29,244 nt of DNA, from positions 1-29,244 of the IMG/VR virus record IMGVR_UViG_3300024177_000032; one strand, written 5' to 3'. Of the stretch, positions 7,779-13,830 are shown piece by piece. Source of the DNA: a virus. Made by a program: the position numbers and the translations under genes. Each line of letters begins with the position of its first letter. Within the stretch, counting starts at the first letter, position 1. The notes under the pieces were generated by a model, which worked only from the letters and a program-made list of their open reading frames with translations, searched no databases and was not told the origin of the DNA.

Positions 7779-7880
7779 GGGTATCCAACTTTGGTATACC
7801 CTAGGGTATCCAGAAACTAGCTACCCTAAGGGTATCCAACTTTGGTATACCCTAGGGTATCCAGAAACTAGCTACCCTGA
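7779..7880. repeat. Two 51-bp direct repeats with internal dyads (possible iterons)
   Basis: Unit 1 (7779-7829) and unit 2 (7830-7880) differ by one base. Each contains GGGTAT and ATACCC arms around CCAA..TTGG, then AGGGTA...TACCCT, so GGGTA/TACCC words occur at least eight times in 102 bases on alternating strands. The repeats overlap the last codons of the winged-helix gene and adjoin an AT-rich tract. Tandem dyads next to an initiator gene and an AT-rich tract suggest an origin or an autoregulatory operator. A transcription terminator is less likely because no T run follows. Confidence 0.75.
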
Positions 7881-8368
7881 AAATCATCTTTTCCTGTTTT
7901 TGGGGATTTCAACAGCCTGATCGCTTTCAGGATCTCCTCATCGGGCAGGTTCGCCATCTCGTACACCTTTTCCACGGCAAGGTACAGCTTTTTGCTTCTG
8001 ATTTTGATCCACCGCTTTGCTGGCTGCCCCTGCCATTTGGTTGCGATGAAACCCCGGCTAATGAGCGATGCGAAAAGCCGTTGTTGCTTCCTCAATGGGA
8101 TAAAGAGATCTCGTAGGATCCTGCTTTTCTTGCAATAGAACCAGTGGTCGTGTCTTTCAGCTGCCCGGCATCCCCTCGCGTGGCTTATCAAATAGGACAG
8201 AAGAATGGCCTCGGTGTCGGACATGATACACAGGAACTGCTTAGGAAACTGAAACCAGTTCCCGGAATTGAACATTTCCCGGATCATGCCGTCTTTCCTT
8301 GGGTCGTATGCTTCGGAATGGTTGTTTGAATAGGGGTTCTTCTTTTGGCATCCGTTGCTTTCAGACAT
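7868..8368 (-). CDS. Winged-helix replication-initiator-like protein
   Basis: The ATG at 8368 (MSESNGCQKK) is preferred over the upstream start at 8449, which would lie in the inverted-repeat leader. The 166-residue product has a helical core with LSYLISHARGC, a recognition-like stretch (PLRKQQRLFASLISRG) and a wing, FIATKWQGQPAKRWIKI. The sequence FIxTKxxGxPAKRWIxI is typical of phage replisome-organiser and helix-turn-helix proteins. A role in starting phage DNA replication, or in control of its own promoter, is inferred. Repeats at its 3' end and a long inverted repeat in its leader support DNA-binding self-regulation. The stop codon lies within repeat unit 2. Confidence 0.7.
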   Translation of the reverse strand: MSESNGCQKKNPYSNNHSEAYDPRKDGMIREMFNSGNWFQFPKQFLCIMSDTEAILLSYLISHARGCRAAERHDHWFYCKKSRILRDLFIPLRKQQRLFASLISRGFIATKWQGQPAKRWIKIRSKKLYLAVEKVYEMANLPDEEILKAIRLLKSPKTGKDDFQGS

Positions 8369-8388
8369 GGCGTCCCGCCAAATAAAAA

Positions 8389-8467
8389 CCGTTAGTCGGT
8401 CTCCTGCCGGAAATGTGATTGCTCGCAGCGACGCCAAGCCAATGCACAAACAGGAGACCGCTAACGG
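8389..8467. repeat. Long inverted repeat in the leader of the winged-helix gene
   Basis: Arms CCGTTAGTCGGTCTCCTG (8389-8406) and CAGGAGACCGCTAACGG (8451-8467) pair over 17 bp with one bulged T, around a 44-base loop. It lies just downstream of the -10 box at 8476-8481 and upstream of the start codon, so it will form at the very 5' end of the mRNA. It could be a leader hairpin that affects stability or translation, or a protein-binding dyad. The loop does not match the 9/8/9 repeat elements found further right. Confidence 0.85.
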
Positions 8468-8475
8468 CCAGTAGT

Positions 8476-8505
8476 ATTATAGCGAATTGCCATTGCCGCT
8501 GTAAA
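8476..8505 (-). promoter_or_regulatory. Promoter of the winged-helix gene
   Basis: TTTACA (8505-8500) and a perfect TATAAT (8481-8476) on the minus strand, 18 bases apart. Transcription would begin near 8469, at the outer arm of the inverted repeat. Confidence 0.75.
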
Positions 8506-8546
8506 CTTTTGGGGACGCTCTTTCCGGGAGGCATTCCCCAATGAAA

Positions 8547-8576
8547 AGTATAAACAAGGTGCTTAGGATCTGTAAA
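8547..8576 (-). promoter_or_regulatory. Second upstream promoter
   Basis: TTTACA (8576-8571) and TATACT (8552-8547) are 18 bases apart on the minus strand. It lies immediately after the stop of the gene at 8589-9029 and 70 bases upstream of the first promoter, so the winged-helix gene may have tandem promoters. Confidence 0.5.
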
Positions 8577-8588
8577 GGGGAATTTTGG

Positions 8589-9029
8589 CTAATACATCAC
8601 ATCCACGCCATTTTTGCTTACTGTTTCGCTGACCGGGCTGTCGATATGAACCCTTTTCACCTTCACGCCGAAGAATTCCTCCACGGCCTCGACGGCATCC
8701 CCGGTCGTCCGCCAACGGCCCATATGCCTGGCTCCGACGATAAAATCGCAATCTCCGTCCCGCTCCAATTGGGCGTTCGGCCTATGGTCGGAAAACCGTA
8801 CCTTGAACGCCTTGCCGTTCTCCTTGCGACGTATCCATATGTATTTGGATCGGGTGGTCTTGGCTTCGTACAGATGGAGCTGGAATAGGGGGAAAAGTAA
8901 TTCGCAGAAATGGATCCACCTGGGCTTCTGATAGCCGTTTTCCAAGGCCCATTCGGCCCGCTCGACTAGGAGCATCACCGTGACCTTGCCGTCGTGCTTC
9001 CAATGGCCCCGTTTTTTCTTCTTTCCCAT
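8589..9029 (-). CDS. Unrecognised basic 146-residue protein
   Basis: The ATG at 9029 is preferred to the GTG at 9038, whose ribosome site would be too close. The N-terminus is very basic (MGKKKKRGHWKHDGK). The body alternates aromatic and charged residues (WIHFCELLFPLFQLHLYEAK, SKYIWIRRKENGK) and ends with VSKNGVDVMY. The mixture suggests a compact alpha/beta nucleic-acid-associated protein. No family is recognised and no tag is present. It lies upstream of tandem promoters and is separated by about 125 bases from the tagged gene at 9156. Confidence 0.65.
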   Translation of the reverse strand: MGKKKKRGHWKHDGKVTVMLLVERAEWALENGYQKPRWIHFCELLFPLFQLHLYEAKTTRSKYIWIRRKENGKAFKVRFSDHRPNAQLERDGDCDFIVGARHMGRWRTTGDAVEAVEEFFGVKVKRVHIDSPVSETVSKNGVDVMY

Positions 9030-9155
9030 ACGCCACACCCTACCTTAATAGCCCCAGGATCGCCCCTGCGGGGCCTGGAAAGGGGAAATTAGGGATGGTA
9101 GCGGTCATTTAGTCCAAACGGCGTATAGGCGATCTTAGGCGTTCCTTACCTTTCC

Positions 9156-9407
9156 TTAATCTTTGCACGCCGACACGACCAATTCACGAATGTCATCCAA
9201 TGGATCCTCGATCAGATGGTCATAGAATCCTTGTTTTGAAATGGATCCTGCGTACCTCAGCGAATCGAAGCGGTCATCAAAGTACTTCACCTTAACGTAA
9301 TTCTCGGTAAGATCTTCCACGATGACCCGAACGGTCTTGATATCCTTATCCCTCGGCCCCCAACCAACGCAATTCAGGGTGTACTCCCTGCCCACGACGA
9401 TATTCAT
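9156..9407 (-). CDS. Tagged small protein (KOW/SH3-like body)
   Basis: 83 residues with AAGGGGAAG before the ATG. The body (VVGREYTLNCVGWG, KTVRVIVEDLTENYVKVKYFD) has the strand-turn-strand character of a small beta barrel, like several cascade proteins. It ends with EDPLDDIRELVVSACKD, the C-terminal tag. This is one of only two tagged genes outside the 15-28 kb cascade, and it lies downstream of the guide-like array block at 9605-10058. Its start overlaps the stop of the 58-residue membrane protein gene. Role unknown. Confidence 0.75.
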   Translation of the reverse strand: MNIVVGREYTLNCVGWGPRDKDIKTVRVIVEDLTENYVKVKYFDDRFDSLRYAGSISKQGFYDHLIEDPLDDIRELVVSACKD

Positions 9408-9580
9408 GGCTGCTTCCCCTTCCTATTGCCGCCAAATTGGATTATCAGCAGGATGGGCACAACGATCAGCGCCAATGGCCAGAGGCAAGGCGTAAGCAGG
9501 AAGACGACAATGGCAGCCGTCAGCAGGGAAGCGTTGAGCTCCTGCCGGGACGCCGGGTCGTTGGAGATATGGATAGCCAT
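9404..9580 (-). CDS. 58-residue membrane protein with hydrophobic hairpin
   Basis: Frame from the ATG at 9580 to TGA at 9404-9406. The product has a polar start (MAIHISNDPASRQELN) and a hydrophobic core broken by a proline/cysteine turn (TAAIVVFLLTPCLWPLALIV), followed by a second hydrophobic run and a basic end. It looks like a two-helix hairpin. The stop overlaps the next start (ATGA). No strong ribosome site is visible. Such hairpins occur in phage holins and small membrane effectors, but nothing specific identifies this one. Confidence 0.55.
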   Translation of the reverse strand: MAIHISNDPASRQELNASLLTAAIVVFLLTPCLWPLALIVVPILLIIQFGGNRKGKQP

Positions 9581-9604
9581 AGATGCACTAAGGTAAAATC
9601 GCAG

Positions 9605-10058
9605 GCAATCTCCAATTTCGGTGGCATTCTGTCAATCGCCCGCAGATCCAAAAAAGATTGGGGGCATTAAGCTACACGGTCACAACGGATAGATCGCCTT
9701 CCAATCTCTATTATCGCCCGGCATCCTTTTTCTCGGTTTCAATGGCACTATCGCCCATGAATAGGAAGGGGCAAGGCTCTATACGTTTGCAGTCTTTTAC
9801 TCGTCCCATCCAAGGAAAATACTGGCGTTTGTGGCATTCGGTATCATCGCAGCATTCACCAGTATCGGACATCCATCCGCTCGGTATCAAATAGATCGTC
9901 GTCTTCCCATTGAAATTCGCTGGCGTACCTTTGTCCGGTTCCAAATACTTGTTCGCCAGCGAATGGCACGTACACTTTCGGTAACAAGGGGCGTATCGCC
10001 AAAAAGGAAATAGCAAACACCCTTAGACTCGATTCCAACGGGCTTATCATTCGCTATT
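9605..10058 (-). repeat. TIGR-like array, block C (nine elements)
   Basis: Elements on the minus strand follow GCGAN, spacer, 8-base loop, spacer, TGC or CGC. Plus-strand element starts (GCA/GCG side) are 9605, 9664, 9721, 9771, 9825, 9869 (weak), 9923, 9966 and 10013. Loops in plus reading include TCGGTTTC (9733), ACGGTCAC (9676), TCGGTAAC (9978), TCGGTATC (9838, 9881) and CCGGTTCC (9935). Spacers are 9 and 9 in most, 10 and 9 in two, and 13 and 13 in the one nearest the Tas-like gene (10013-10054). Some elements are closed by perfect stems, such as ATTCGCTG/CAGCGAAT at 9915-9922/9957-9964. Spacer sequences differ between all elements. Confidence 0.85.
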
Positions 10059-10061
10059 CCC

Positions 10062-10937
10062 TTACTTCTGCCATTCGATCCACAGGTTCTTGAGCAGCAG
10101 CTTGGCCGCCAAGAGCATTCCGTGCCGATGACATCTGAGATCAGAGTAGTCAGGGTGTGCTGCCTTGAACTCCTGTTTCTTCGCGTCATAGCGCTTGCGG
10201 TAGGGGCCTTCGCGATTCCCCTTGACCAGGTTCTCCCCGATCAGGTATGCGATGGACCGCCGCCGGGGGCTATACCCAAAAGCTTCCCATTCCGACGCGG
10301 GAAGCTTCCCTTCCTTGCCGAACCGCCACGTCGAGCCCATCAGCGTCTTGTCCTCGAACGTCCAGGGGGCGCATCCCATCCGCCGCCAGACTTTGCCGGG
10401 ATTGGCGTAGTTGGCGAAATCGCCGACCTCCCCGACGATGACGGCCAATGACGGCATGCCGAAGCCCCGCTGCTCAGGCAAGGCGACCCAGGCCGCGACG
10501 GGCAGCTTGGCAGCGAGTTTGCCCATCTCCTTTTCCAGGGACTTCTGCATCACGTCGAAGGCGTCAATGCCGATCAGCGTGGTCTTGACGACCCCGCTGA
10601 AGGGAGAGGAAATCTCGTCGTTGGCGATCTGCTTGATGACGGCGGACGCCTCCTGGAACTTTTTCAGGCGGTCCTTCTCGGCCATTGAGCTGGAGTAGCC
10701 CAGCGTGCCGGCGACGACGGACTGGAGTCTGTTGGCCTGCATGATCCGGCTCTTGATGATCACAGAACGCTGCCGCTGAAGAGCTTGCAATTCAGGAACG
10801 GCGGAGATCAGACGACGGCTCGGTAACACACTGGTAGTCGTCTCCGTCGCCCCAGGTTCCGCAGCGGCGGGCAACCCTTGACTCGGTTGCATATAGCCAT
10901 TCGTTCCCGCCGTTGTCGTTTCCAATGTCTCACGCAT
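10062..10937 (-). CDS. Tas-like protein: IS110-type C-terminal / Nop-like domain, no nuclease
   Basis: The ATG at 10937 follows CGGAGG and is preferred to the one at 10988. The 291-residue product has a disordered first 45 residues, a helical segment at 47-145 (ELQALQRQRSVIIKSRI, EKEMGKLAAKLP), then the IS110-family C-terminal domain at about 154-290: GFGMPSLAVIVGEVGDF (158-174), MGCAPW (187-192), YSPRRRSIAYLIGENLVK (222-239), and HGMLLAAKLLLKNLW (272-286). In IS110 transposases and in Tas proteins of TIGR systems this domain is related to the Nop domain of box C/D RNPs and binds structured guide RNA. The DEDD catalytic domain of IS110 is absent, and no RuvC or HNH motif is visible, so a TasA-like RNA-guided DNA-binding protein is inferred. 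Array blocks flank it on both sides. Confidence 0.8.
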   Translation of the reverse strand: MRETLETTTAGTNGYMQPSQGLPAAAEPGATETTTSVLPSRRLISAVPELQALQRQRSVIIKSRIMQANRLQSVVAGTLGYSSSMAEKDRLKKFQEASAVIKQIANDEISSPFSGVVKTTLIGIDAFDVMQKSLEKEMGKLAAKLPVAAWVALPEQRGFGMPSLAVIVGEVGDFANYANPGKVWRRMGCAPWTFEDKTLMGSTWRFGKEGKLPASEWEAFGYSPRRRSIAYLIGENLVKGNREGPYRKRYDAKKQEFKAAHPDYSDLRCHRHGMLLAAKLLLKNLWIEWQK

Positions 10938-11027
10938 AAACTGCCTCCGGTTAAAGGATGATGCGGGCAGTCTCCTAAACGGTTGCATCCAGCCACCCGC
11001 CCGCGAAATGGAACCTCAAAGAAAACG

Positions 11028-11519
11028 GCAACCTTTCACTCGTATTCATGGGGCGTGTCGCCGCGCTCTTTCTCATTATCGCCAGGCACTCATTGAATCG
11101 TTTTCATCGCGTCATTCGCCCGGCGATTACCGCAAAAAATGGGCATTACCACTATCGGTTTCAAGGAAAGTGTCGCCCATTGACTCAAACATGAGGCAAA
11201 GCCTTTGTCGGTTTCACAGCCCTATTCGCCGCAAGCCCAAGAAACTTTGCCCGCCGTGCTCCATCGATTGAGGAATACCGCCCCTTTCGGAACGGGATGA
11301 GTTGAATGGGCCACGGACGGGCAAATTCTATGGGGCACCGCTCTTTTCGGTCGCACGCTGGCCATCGCCCTAAAAGCATCAGGCACACCACTTCTCGATT
11401 GCAAAACCCAGGCCGCCCAATATGTCAATGGGGCAATAGGACTTTCGATTTCACACCGAGTATCGCCCCAAAAGCCCAGAAATATCATTGGCTTACTCGA
11501 TTGCAACATCATGATGGAT
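11028..11519 (-). repeat. TIGR-like array, block B (seven clear elements)
   Basis: Clear elements start (plus-strand GCA) at 11028, 11086, 11143, 11196, 11335, 11383 and 11433. Each has exactly 9 bases, an 8-base loop, 9 bases and an ATCGC-type edge. Loops in plus reading are TCGTATTC, TCGTTTTC, TCGGTTTC, TCGGTTTC, TCGGTCGC, TCGATTGC and TCGATTTC. A weak eighth copy has loop TCGATTGC at 11498-11505 with poor edges. The 105 bases between 11230 and 11334 hold no clear copy and may contain decayed ones. The block fills the whole interval between the 172-residue gene and the Tas-like gene, with no believable ORF of its own. Confidence 0.85.
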
Positions 11520-11530
11520 GTTCCTGGGCC

Positions 11531-12049
11531 TCACGCCGCCTTGCCCACTTCTTTCCTCACCTGGGCGAAGATACTTTGCAATTCGCCTTCGCTGATTACC
11601 TCCCTGACCGGCTTGGAAGTCGGAACCCTCGCGGCCAATGTCTCGCACAGCCTGGCATTGAACAGATGCCCGTCGGATACGCTGCGCTCCATCTCGGCGA
11701 TCTTCCGCAGGTCCTTGCCGCACAATAGGCCAAGCTGCGTGCCCCCGATAAAATAATCGTAAACAGAGCGGAAGGCCCGGCCCACGGCCTCGGATTCTGC
11801 CGGAACAACCTTCGGGATGCCCACCCTGGCGTAATAGCCAACATCCCGCTTCATCTGAACATTGGCAGCGTGCCTGGCATTGTAAACCAACCCACGAATG
11901 GCGTCCTGAATAAGCGAACTGATCAGATCATCGAATTCTGGCATTGCTCGAATTTCTTGCTCGGCTTGGTTTACAGCAGCCTCGATATCGCCCCCGTGAT
12001 CAAGGGCCGCTTTTTGGGCGGCATCAAGAACTTCTTGCGGCATTTTCAT
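11531..12049 (-). CDS. Unrecognised 172-residue protein between array blocks
   Basis: ATG at 12049 has a strong TTGGGAGG site. The product is almost wholly helical: MKMPQEVLDAAQKAALDHGG, a DLISSLIQDAIRGLVYNARHA helix region, a conserved-looking GRAFRSVYDYFIGGTQLG segment and KLCETLAARVP-like repeats at the C-terminal side. No nuclease, zinc or membrane motif is visible. It is encoded directly after array block A, under the same promoter, and directly before array block B and the Tas-like gene. That placement makes it a candidate accessory factor of the array system, such as a processing or stability factor, but function is unknown. Confidence 0.75.
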   Translation of the reverse strand: MKMPQEVLDAAQKAALDHGGDIEAAVNQAEQEIRAMPEFDDLISSLIQDAIRGLVYNARHAANVQMKRDVGYYARVGIPKVVPAESEAVGRAFRSVYDYFIGGTQLGLLCGKDLRKIAEMERSVSDGHLFNARLCETLAARVPTSKPVREVISEGELQSIFAQVRKEVGKAA

Positions 12050-12066
12050 TGAATGCCTCCCAAAAG

Positions 12067-12327
12067 AAGGCGTTGCAATTTCATAGTCGGTTTCATAGTC
12101 ATAATCGCAACGCCTTCACGATCCTATTATCGGAGAAAGGGAAGCATAACCATCGGTCGGCTTCACGTCATCACCCGCTCCCCATTTCCCGAAATGCCGC
12201 AACGCACCATACCGATCACAACAAGGAGATCGCGGCAAATCTGTACGGCCACACTCGGTTTCATATCCGGTTTCGCGAATAGGCCCAGCACTATCCTCTA
12301 CGGTAACAACAACTCAATCGCCGGGCC
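12067..12327 (-). repeat. TIGR-like array, block A (five elements)
   Basis: Elements in plus coordinates: 12075-12108 (loop TCGGTTTC, spacers 9/9, stem AAGGCGTT/AACGCCTT), 12144-12178 (TCGGCTTC, 10/9), 12199-12233 (CCGATCAC, 10/9, stem TGCC/GGCA), 12243-12276 (TCGGTTTC, 9/9), and 12288-12321 (ACGGTAAC, 9/9, stem GGCCC/GGGCC). The block begins only about 10 bases after the predicted transcription start of the promoter at 12344-12372 and ends right before the ribosome site of the 172-residue gene. Confidence 0.85.
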
Positions 12328-12343
12328 TTCCCCCTTACATGCT

Positions 12344-12372
12344 ATTATAGGTATCCAAACCCCGGAAGTAAA
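12344..12372 (-). promoter_or_regulatory. Promoter of the array / Tas-like transcription unit
   Basis: TTTACT (12372-12367) and perfect TATAAT (12349-12344) with 17-base spacing on the minus strand. It lies just downstream of a terminator and reads straight into array block A. Confidence 0.85.
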
Positions 12373-12380
12373 GGACATGA

Positions 12381-12420
12381 AAAGAAAAAGGGCCGAACGG
12401 CAACCCTGCCGAATCGGCCC
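12381..12420 (-). terminator. Rho-independent terminator upstream of the array unit
   Basis: On the minus strand GGGCCGA (12420-12414), inner CGGCA/TGCCG arms and TCGGCCC (12396-12390) form a strong hairpin followed by TTTTTCTTT (12389-12381). It ends transcription from the right and insulates the array promoter, whose -35 box starts 9 bases further on. Confidence 0.85.
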
Positions 12421-12452
12421 AGATCGCCCAGGCGGACGACCGTTCCCTTACC

Positions 12453-12487
12453 GCTATGTCCCCACACGTATTCAGAACTCCAATCGC
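12453..12487 (-). repeat. Isolated TIGR-like element upstream of the terminator
   Basis: Plus reading: GCT (12453-12455), 10-base spacer, loop ACGTATTC (12466-12473), 9-base spacer, ATCGC (12483-12487), closed by CC/GG. It lies between the Ig-like gene and the terminator, so it would be carried on the upstream transcript. The rest of 12421-12586 holds no gene that I trust. Confidence 0.6.
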
Positions 12488-12586
12488 GGCAAGAACAAAA
12501 ATCCGCCACATGCTCCCACTCGTTAGCAAATCTTCTATCGCGGCGGAAAAATTCAAAGGGCATTGCAGTCGCAACGCTCCTTTTTT

Positions 12587-13075
12587 CTACGGCTGCTCGA
12601 CCGGCGTGCCCACGTCGATATCCAGCGTGGTGGCGGCCCCGGCGTTGATCAGGACGTCGATGGTCTTGGCGGCGACGGTGGACCCGTCGGCCCCGACCAA
12701 CTTCACGGTTACGTTGCATTCGCCCAACGGCCCAGCGGCAGCGACTACGCACGACATGCCGTCGGCCGAGGGCGTGACGCTGAGGAGCGCTGGATTGTCG
12801 GTCAGATACACGACAGAGCCGGGTGGAAGGGGCGTCGGGTTGTTCTTCTTGTCCTTAGCGCCCTTGACGGTGATGGGAAACTGCTGAGAATCGGGAAGCA
12901 CGATGTCGGCCACGAATTCGTCTCCTTGGTGCTTGAACGCCCCTCCCCAATGCCGGCACCTTGCCAGGATTGACGGAACAGGCTGGGTTTGCTCTGTAAA
13001 GGGTCCTACGGTGATAGATAGGCAGATTCGCCTCTTGCCACGAAGCCAGTCCCAGAAATCGCTGAGGCAATTCAT
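12587..13075 (-). CDS. Ig-like domain protein
   Basis: 162 residues from an ATG with GAGGTGG upstream. The first 55 residues (FWDWLRGKRRICLSITVG, CRHWGGAFKHQGDEF) form a distinct head. From residue about 60 the pattern FPITVKGAKDKKNNPTPLPP, then VVYLTDNPALLSVTPSADG and TVAAKTIDV is that of bacterial Ig-like (BIG2-type) domains: strands with L.VTPSADG and a final TxxxDV. Such domains decorate phage capsids and tails and may hold the virion to host surfaces. The gene closes a short operon whose upstream members encode the 398-residue protein and two small proteins. Confidence 0.7.
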   Translation of the reverse strand: MNCLSDFWDWLRGKRRICLSITVGPFTEQTQPVPSILARCRHWGGAFKHQGDEFVADIVLPDSQQFPITVKGAKDKKNNPTPLPPGSVVYLTDNPALLSVTPSADGMSCVVAAAGPLGECNVTVKLVGADGSTVAAKTIDVLINAGAATTLDIDVGTPVEQP

Positions 13076-13084
13076 CGGGCCACC

Positions 13085-13267
13085 TCACTTGAGATTGGCA
13101 TTGGCTTCCTTGGCGTCAGGCTCGGATAGGACGGTCGGCGGCTTGGCCTTGGCCAGGGCAGGGAACTCAATGATGTCCTTGCCGTCCTTGGACCTAATGA
13201 TGCATTGACCGATCTCGGTCTCGGCGTTCTGGCCTTTCAGGGACATGATAACGTCGAAGATTGTCAC
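13085..13267 (-). CDS. Unrecognised 60-residue protein
   Basis: GTG start at 13267 preceded by AGGAGG at a good distance. The product has a regular beta start (MTIFDVIMSLKGQNAETEIGQ), a middle CIIRSKDGKDIIEFPALAK and a proline/alanine-rich end. It precedes the Ig-like gene by 9 bases and may encode a small structural partner. No family is recognised. Confidence 0.6.
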   Translation of the reverse strand: MTIFDVIMSLKGQNAETEIGQCIIRSKDGKDIIEFPALAKAKPPTVLSEPDAKEANANLK

Positions 13268-13305
13268 TCGGATTCCTCCTTTGAAAACGGGTCACGATAC
13301 GAAAT

Positions 13306-13397
13306 GGCTGCTTACAGACGGCTTTTGCCCCAACCAACGTAGCACTATTCCTGCAAGCAGCCGGGCATGGCCAGATTGTTAGGGACCTGCCATACCC
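13306..13397. repeat. Two adjacent inverted repeats of unknown role
   Basis: Arms GGCTGCTT (13306-13313) and AAGCAGCC (13355-13362) enclose 41 bases. Immediately next, GGGCATGGC (13363-13371) and GCCATACCC (13389-13397) form a second dyad with one mismatch. No T run follows, so neither is a clear terminator. Their position beside a true array element (13404-13463) suggests decayed relatives of the array, but their loops do not match its consensus. Confidence 0.55.
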
Positions 13398-13403
13398 AAT
13401 GAT

Positions 13404-13463
13404 CCAAGGGCGTCGGCACCTCGGATGTCGATTGCAATCGGACATTCGCCAAAACGCCCTTGG
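13404..13463 (-). repeat. TIGR-like element D1 with long closing stem
   Basis: Core in plus reading: GCA (13416-13418), 9 bases, loop TCGATTGC (13428-13435), 9 bases, TTCGC (13445-13449). Around it CCAAGGGCGT (13404-13413) pairs with ACGCCCTTGG (13454-13463). It lies between the 83- and 60-residue genes. Confidence 0.8.
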
Positions 13464-13473
13464 ATTTCTCTTG

Positions 13474-13725
13474 CTACACGGTCGGCGGGGCGGGATCGGC
13501 AGTGACCGTCCATCCCAAGTCCGACATCAGGCTCGCCACGAACGGCACCCCCTGGGCGTCCCAGGAGCCGCGAATCTTCTCGATGAGCGGATCGACCAGC
13601 GTCGTCGCCAGCCAGCCCTGGCCCAAGCGATCCTCCAGCCAGGTGAAGGCTGCGTCGCCCACTGCCTGAATCTGACCTTGGGAATCCGACGCCGAGCCCG
13701 GAACCGCGAGCTTTTTGCCATCCAT
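13474..13725 (-). CDS. Unrecognised 83-residue protein
   Basis: ATG with AAGGAGATA upstream, an excellent ribosome site. The product runs from MDGKKLAVPGSASDSQGQ through a tryptophan-bearing helical middle (AAFTWLEDRLGQGW, LIEKIRGSWDAQG) to a proline-ended tail (TADPAPPTV). It is probably soluble and compact. Array element D1 follows its stop and D2 precedes its start, so it is expressed on a transcript that begins with D2. Confidence 0.65.
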   Translation of the reverse strand: MDGKKLAVPGSASDSQGQIQAVGDAAFTWLEDRLGQGWLATTLVDPLIEKIRGSWDAQGVPFVASLMSDLGWTVTADPAPPTV

Positions 13726-13768
13726 ACGAATATCTCCTTTGGAATTGATGGGCGATTAGTGGGTAAAT

Positions 13769-13810
13769 GTAGGCACCTTAAGGTTCGATTTCAAAGAGAT
13801 TCTCGCCTAC
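13769..13810 (-). repeat. TIGR-like element D2
   Basis: Plus reading: stem GTAG (13769-13772), GCA, 9 bases, loop TCGATTTC (13785-13792), 9 bases, CTCGC (13802-13806), stem CTAC. A TATAAT box on the minus strand at 13823-13818 would start RNA at the outer edge of this stem, which parallels the promoter-to-array layout at 12344. Confidence 0.8.
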
Positions 13811-13830
13811 GCTAATTATTATAGGAAAAC

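Noticed and set aside
7549-7788. 79-residue ORF between portal and repeats
   Set aside because: Its TTG start is inside the 51-bp repeat and it crosses a hairpin and the portal promoter. No ribosome site.
9711-10016. Cysteine-rich 101-residue ORF
   Set aside because: It lies over seven array elements and is an accidental frame through them. Its cysteines come from repeated edge and loop words.
11222-11512. ORFs on both strands within 10990-11530
   Set aside because: All cover array block B. No ribosome site or family likeness.
9605-12327. CRISPR array
   Set aside because: Repeat parts are 3-8 bases, spacers 9 bases and each unit folds on itself. No cas gene is present. TIGR-type fits better.
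12335-12511. Hydrophobic 58-residue ORF starting MWRIFVLAAIGVL
   Set aside because: It has a fair ribosome site but runs through a strong terminator and a promoter.
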